A stretch of DNA of 64,000 nucleotides from the NCBI GenBank assembly GCA_937894675.1, contig CALCQO010000004.1:218447-282446 (forward strand), read 5' to 3'. Position numbers and translations under genes: made by a program. This stretch comes from an uncultured Clostridia bacterium (GTDB lineage: Bacteria; Bacillota; Clostridia; Christensenellales; Aristaeellaceae). The notes below the pieces were generated by a model. The model made no database searches, had not been told where the DNA came from, and worked only from the letters and a program-made list of their open reading frames with translations. This document shows, piece after piece, positions 60,652 to 64,000 of the stretch; within the stretch, counting starts at the first letter, position 1, and each line of letters begins with the position of its first letter.

Positions 60652-61547
60652 TGGCAGATTCTTTGCATCTGGACGCGGTCGGTTCCAAAAACAGCAACGC
60701 CAGGTGGAAGCGCGTGCTGCTGGAAGTGGTGGCCATCATCCTGCTGCTGCTGGTGCTGACCCCCTTTATCGTGGTGCTGTTCAACGCGGGCAAGACTTAT
60801 GACCAGATTACCCTGTCCCCCGTTGCCCCGCCCAGCGACTGGAGCATGGTGCTCACCAACATCAAGGCGGTATTCAACGACCCCACCACGGACTTTCTGG
60901 GCGCGTTCCTGGATTCGCTGACCATTACCGCCATCAGCCTGTCCGTAATCATCTTCTTCTCCTCCATGGCGGCTTGGGTGCTTGTGCGCAATAAGTCCAA
61001 GTTCTCCAAGTTTTCCTTCATGCTGTTTGTGGCAGCCATGGTGGTGCCCTTCCAGGTGGTTATGTATCCCATGGTGTATTTCCTCAAGGGCATCGGCGAT
61101 ACCCTGGGCATCCCCGTGCTTGGCACCTACCACGGCATCGTGTTTGCCTATCTGGGCTTTGGCTGCTCTCTGTCCATCTTCATCTTCCACGGCTTTATCA
61201 AGGGCGTGCCCCTGGCCTTGGAAGAAAGCGCCTTCATCGACGGCTGCTCCCAGCCCGGGGTGTTCTTCAAAATCATCTTCCCCCTGCTGATGCCCACCGT
61301 GATGACGGTCGCCATCCTCAACGGCATCTGGATCTGGAACGACTACCTGCTGCCCCTGTTGGTACTGGGCGGCAACGGCCAGGTACAGACCATTCCTCTG
61401 GCGGTCACCGCCTTCGCGGGCGCGTATGTCAAACAGTGGAACCTGATTATGACCGCCGCGCTGATGGCCATGGTGCCCATCGTCATCCTGTTCCTGTTTG
61501 CCCAGAAATACATCATCAAGGGCATGGTGGAAGGCGCGATCAAGTAA
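60651..61547 (+). CDS. Carbohydrate ABC permease, MalG type
   Basis: 298 residues, six helices after a longer N-terminal cytoplasmic segment. Coupling loop ESAFIDGCSQPGVFFKIIFPLLMPTVMT and WIWNDYLLPLLVLGG are CUT1 MalG features. Like the divergent system, this operon has no ATPase gene and must share one. Confidence 0.94.
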   Translation: MADSLHLDAVGSKNSNARWKRVLLEVVAIILLLLVLTPFIVVLFNAGKTYDQITLSPVAPPSDWSMVLTNIKAVFNDPTTDFLGAFLDSLTITAISLSVIIFFSSMAAWVLVRNKSKFSKFSFMLFVAAMVVPFQVVMYPMVYFLKGIGDTLGIPVLGTYHGIVFAYLGFGCSLSIFIFHGFIKGVPLALEESAFIDGCSQPGVFFKIIFPLLMPTVMTVAILNGIWIWNDYLLPLLVLGGNGQVQTIPLAVTAFAGAYVKQWNLIMTAALMAMVPIVILFLFAQKYIIKGMVEGAIK

Positions 61548-61561
61548 GCCTGTCCTTCAAT

Positions 61562-61593
61562 AAAAACCTCCCGCTATGCCGGGAGGTTTTTTT
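61562..61593 (+). terminator. Terminator of the plus-strand carbohydrate ABC operon
   Basis: AAAACCTCCCG, loop, CGGGAGGTTTTTTT. Confidence 0.9.
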
Positions 61594-61684
61594 CATGGGG
61601 ATTTTACCTGCCCAGCGCCAATGCTTCCTGCGGGCATGATATAATGGTGGGGAGTATGGCTAGGAAAAGCAAGGAGGATTGCCC

Positions 61685-62224
61685 ATGGCAGCACCGCTGG
61701 TTTTATACAAAAGCAAGTACGGCACCACCCGGACATACGCCGAGGCGCTGGGGCGGGCGCTCTCCTGCCCGGCGCTGAGCGTGGACAACGCCCGGCCCCA
61801 GGACATCAGCCTGGCGGACACGGTGATCATCGGGGGCAGCATCCGCGCCTCGGGGCTGGGGTTTGCCCGGTTTGTGAAGGCCAACGCCCAGGCATTACGG
61901 GGCAAGCGGCTGGTTTTCTTCGCCGTGGGCGCCTCCCCTGTGCCGGGGGCGGGGGATGATACCTTGGCGCAAATCCGCAAGCGCGGCCTGGGCAAATTGT
62001 TCCCCGAAGCGCCGCTGTTTTACTGCCGGGGGGATTGGGACATGGAGGGCATGACCTTCTTGGACCGTACCCTGTGCGGCCTGCTGATCAAGAGCCTGCA
62101 GAAGAAGGACATAAAAGAGCTGGCGCCCTGGCAGAAAGCGCTGCGGGACGCGGGCACCAAAAAAACCAGCTGGTATGATGAAAAGTACCTCGCGCCGATC
62201 CTGGCCGCCGCGCGGGCGGGGTAA
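61685..62224 (+). CDS. Flavodoxin-domain protein
   Basis: 179 residues from ATG 61685, seven bases after AAGGAGG. Flavodoxin-like fold related to HemG/Flavodoxin_5: the FMN phosphate loop is LYKSKYGTTRTYAEAL, then DTVIIGGSIRASGLGFARFVKANAQALRGKRLVFFAVG, and FYCRGDWDMEGMTFLDRTL. Menaquinone-dependent protoporphyrinogen oxidase (HemG) is one member, but many clostridial relatives are uncharacterised. A TATAAT with an upstream TGA extension lies at 61640-61645. Confidence 0.85.
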   Translation: MAAPLVLYKSKYGTTRTYAEALGRALSCPALSVDNARPQDISLADTVIIGGSIRASGLGFARFVKANAQALRGKRLVFFAVGASPVPGAGDDTLAQIRKRGLGKLFPEAPLFYCRGDWDMEGMTFLDRTLCGLLIKSLQKKDIKELAPWQKALRDAGTKKTSWYDEKYLAPILAAARAG

Positions 62225-62257
62225 GGCGCTTGTATACCGGGATATTCCGCCATTTCG

Positions 62258-62286
62258 TTGACAAGCAGGCCGCAAGTGCCTACACT
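62258..62286 (+). promoter_or_regulatory. Promoter of the pyrophosphatase gene
   Basis: TTGACA, 17-base spacer, TACACT, 29 bases before the start codon. Confidence 0.75.
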
Positions 62287-62315
62287 GTACAGGAATACAC
62301 CATTCAGGAGGCAGC

Positions 62316-63932
62316 ATGGAACCTATTTTCGTATCCGGGCACCGCAATCCGGACACCGACTCCATCGTGGCGGCCATGGCGTACGCCGCGCTGCAGAACG
62401 CCCTGGGCAACCGGGAGTACATGGCGGTGCGCCTGGGCCCGGTGAACGACGAAACCCAGGCGGCGCTGGACCGCTTCCATTTTGAAGCGCCGGCGCATAT
62501 CTCCAATGTGCGCACCCAGGTGCGTGATTTAGAGTATGATACCCCGCCGGTGCTCAGCGCGGAACTGACCATCAACGCGGCGTGGAGCGTGTTTGAAAAG
62601 GACACGGCTTTGTCCTCCCTGCCGGTGGCGGATGAGAACGGCATGCTGGAAGGGGTCATCACCCGGGGCGATATCGCCTCCTACGATATGGACACCCTGC
62701 GGCAGCAGCGCATCGATGATGTGCCCATTTTCAACGTGCTGGCGGCGCTGGAGGGCAATGTGGTGAACACCCCCAGCCATCCGGTGGACACCCTGAGCGG
62801 TAATATCGTCATTTCCCTGCCCCGCACCCACGCGGAGCACTTTGGCATTACCCCCGGCTGCATCGCCTTTGTGGGCAACCAGCCCGACGCCTTCCGGGAA
62901 GCGCTGGAGCAGCACGCCTCCTGCGTGATTCTGTGCCAGGCCGAGTACACCCAGGAGCACCGGGCGCTGAACCCGGATCTCCTGATTATCTACACCCCCC
63001 TGGACGCCTACCGGGCGGCGCGGATGCTGCACCTGTCCCTGTCCATCAGCAGGATTCTGAGCCACGGCAAGCTGGTCACCTTCCAATTGGACGATTATGT
63101 GGACGATGTGCGCAACCGGGTGCTGGAGAACCGCTTCCATTCCTATCCCATACTGGATCACCACGGGCATGTGGTGGGCAGCCTGTCGCGCTACCATCTG
63201 CTGAACCCCCGGCGCAAAAAGGTGGTGCTGGTGGACCATAACGAGATGAGCCAGTCGGTGCCCGGGCTGGACCAGGCGGAGATAATCGCGGTAATCGACC
63301 ACCACCGCCTGGCGGATGTGCAGACCATCAACCCCGTGTACATGCGCAACGAGCCGGTGGGCTCTACCAACACCATTATCGGCACCATGTTCCAGGAGAA
63401 GGGGCTGGTGCCGCCCCGGAACATGGCGGCGCTGATGGCCACGGCGATTGTGTCGGACACCGTCAGCTTCAAGTCCCCCACCTGCACCAGCAAGGATGTG
63501 GCCATGGCCGAGCGCCTGGCGCGCATTGGCGGCGTGGATCTGGAGGAGATCGGCCGGTCGATTTTTACCGCTTCTTCCTCGGATGATAAGTCGCCTAAGG
63601 AACTGCTGTTCACCGACTATAAGGATTTCCATATCGCCGGATATAATATTGGGATTGGTCAGGTGACATGCATGGATTCCGGGCAGATATTGGGGCGGAA
63701 GGAAGAGCTGCTGGACTTGATGCGCCTGTCCGCCAAGGAGAAGGACCTGGACATGATGCTGCTGATGATTACCGATGTGCTCAAGGAAGGCACCGCGCTG
63801 CTGTATGTGGGGGATGGGGATATCATCCGCCAGGCCTTCAATGTGGAAGCTGATGATGGGGAGACCTTCCTGCCCCATGTGGTGAGCCGCAAAAAGCAGG
63901 TCGTTCCCGCCCTATCGCTGCTCTGGGGATAA
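62316..63932 (+). CDS. ppaC: CBS/DRTGG-regulated manganese-dependent inorganic pyrophosphatase
   Basis: 538 residues, against about 310 for the plain family II enzyme. The DHH core has VSGHRNPDTDSIVAAMAYA at the start, then VVLVDHNEMSQSVPG, AVIDHHRLADV, and the DHHA2 domain with FTDYKDFHIAGYNIGIGQV and C-terminal RKKQVVPAL. Between about 65 and 300 lie a CBS motif (LSSLPVADENGMLEGVITRGDIASYD), a DRTGG domain (about 160-245) and a second CBS (NRFHSYPILDHHGHVVGSLSRYHLL). In such enzymes adenine nucleotides and diadenosine polyphosphates regulate activity through the CBS/DRTGG insert. It hydrolyses pyrophosphate in the cytoplasm. Confidence 0.95.
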   Translation: MEPIFVSGHRNPDTDSIVAAMAYAALQNALGNREYMAVRLGPVNDETQAALDRFHFEAPAHISNVRTQVRDLEYDTPPVLSAELTINAAWSVFEKDTALSSLPVADENGMLEGVITRGDIASYDMDTLRQQRIDDVPIFNVLAALEGNVVNTPSHPVDTLSGNIVISLPRTHAEHFGITPGCIAFVGNQPDAFREALEQHASCVILCQAEYTQEHRALNPDLLIIYTPLDAYRAARMLHLSLSISRILSHGKLVTFQLDDYVDDVRNRVLENRFHSYPILDHHGHVVGSLSRYHLLNPRRKKVVLVDHNEMSQSVPGLDQAEIIAVIDHHRLADVQTINPVYMRNEPVGSTNTIIGTMFQEKGLVPPRNMAALMATAIVSDTVSFKSPTCTSKDVAMAERLARIGGVDLEEIGRSIFTASSSDDKSPKELLFTDYKDFHIAGYNIGIGQVTCMDSGQILGRKEELLDLMRLSAKEKDLDMMLLMITDVLKEGTALLYVGDGDIIRQAFNVEADDGETFLPHVVSRKKQVVPALSLLWG

Positions 63933-63944
63933 TGCTGTAGGTTT

Positions 63945-63969
63945 CCAAAGGGGAATCATTCCCCTTTGG
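63945..63969 (+). terminator. Hairpin after the pyrophosphatase gene
   Basis: CCAAAGGGGAAT, one-base spacer, ATTCCCCTTTGG. The palindrome is perfect but there is no T run; a terminator role is likely from position only. Confidence 0.55.
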
Positions 63970-64000
63970 TGGGTCTGGGCAAAGCCCTCGTCGGAATACC

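Noticed and set aside
62529..63878. Minus-strand ORF opposite the pyrophosphatase
   Set aside because: Shadow of a clear family II pyrophosphatase.

Overview
The window reads as chromosomal DNA of a GC-rich, low-phylogeny-resolved member of the Firmicutes (class Clostridia is my best guess). Supporting signs are a single-chain glycyl-tRNA synthetase of the Gram-positive type, a T-box leader, a prmA-rsmE-mtaB block, a PadR/DUF2812 pair, an ECF sigma/zf-HC2 anti-sigma pair, a YugP-type peptidase, BioY, and strong AGGAGG ribosome binding sites with SigA-type promoters (TTGACA-17-TATAAT-like). All five ABC solute-binding proteins have a type I signal peptide and no lipobox cysteine, which is unusual for a monoderm and fits some Christensenellales-like lineages; that placement is inference. 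There is no phage, IS element or CRISPR array. Coding density is high.

Layout. 1-3.8 kb (minus): end of a membrane-anchored PQQ-like propeller protein, then glyQS. 3.9-8.7 kb (plus): a surface-glycan cluster with two phosphoglycosyl transferases, a sugar aminotransferase, a sugar formyltransferase and a GT4 glycosyltransferase. 9-12 kb: a secreted PDZ protein divergent from a TetR-DUF2087-esterase operon. 12.1-12.3 kb: tRNA-Thr and tRNA-Pro with no spacer. 12.6-13.3 kb: YugP-like peptidase. 13.4-21.7 kb (minus): a ten-gene operon (ATC-hydrolase family protein, LivKHMGF-type importer, SDR dehydrogenase, GntR regulator, DhaK/DhaL kinase). 22-23 kb: azlCD. 23.2-25.4 kb (plus): MgtC protein, ECF sigma factor and anti-sigma factor. 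25.4-29.4 kb (minus): prmA-rsmE-mtaB-HIT-DUF1801. 29.5-32 kb: a large secreted protein with about five PepSY-like modules. 32.3-35 kb: PadR/DUF2812, an alpha/beta hydrolase and a rhomboid protein.

35-39.7 kb (minus): a tryptophan-type ABC transporter plus an FAD-dependent oxidoreductase, preceded by a T-box whose specifier I read as UGG and then by a 27-residue leader peptide with four Trp codons. This looks like two-level tRNA-Trp sensing, as known for B. subtilis rtpLP-rtpA. Divergent from it, 39.9-42.4 kb carries cysteine desulfidase and a dicarboxylate/amino acid symporter. 42.5-43.4 kb is a frameshifted AraC/GyrI-like regulator in an AT-richer patch, then bioY.

44.4-53.8 kb (plus): a peptidoglycan-recovery operon (MurR-like regulator, MurQ, a beta-lactamase-fold hydrolase, a complete dipeptide/oligopeptide ABC importer, AnmK), suggesting uptake of (anhydro)muropeptides by an ABC system. 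A 133-bp palindromic element follows. 54-57.8 kb (minus) and 58.4-61.5 kb (plus) are two divergent carbohydrate ABC operons, each without its own ATPase, the first with a metallo-beta-lactamase-fold gene at its end. The window closes with a flavodoxin-like protein and a CBS/DRTGG family II pyrophosphatase. Hairpins, several with a U-tract, sit between the solute-binding-protein gene and the first permease gene in four of five ABC operons.
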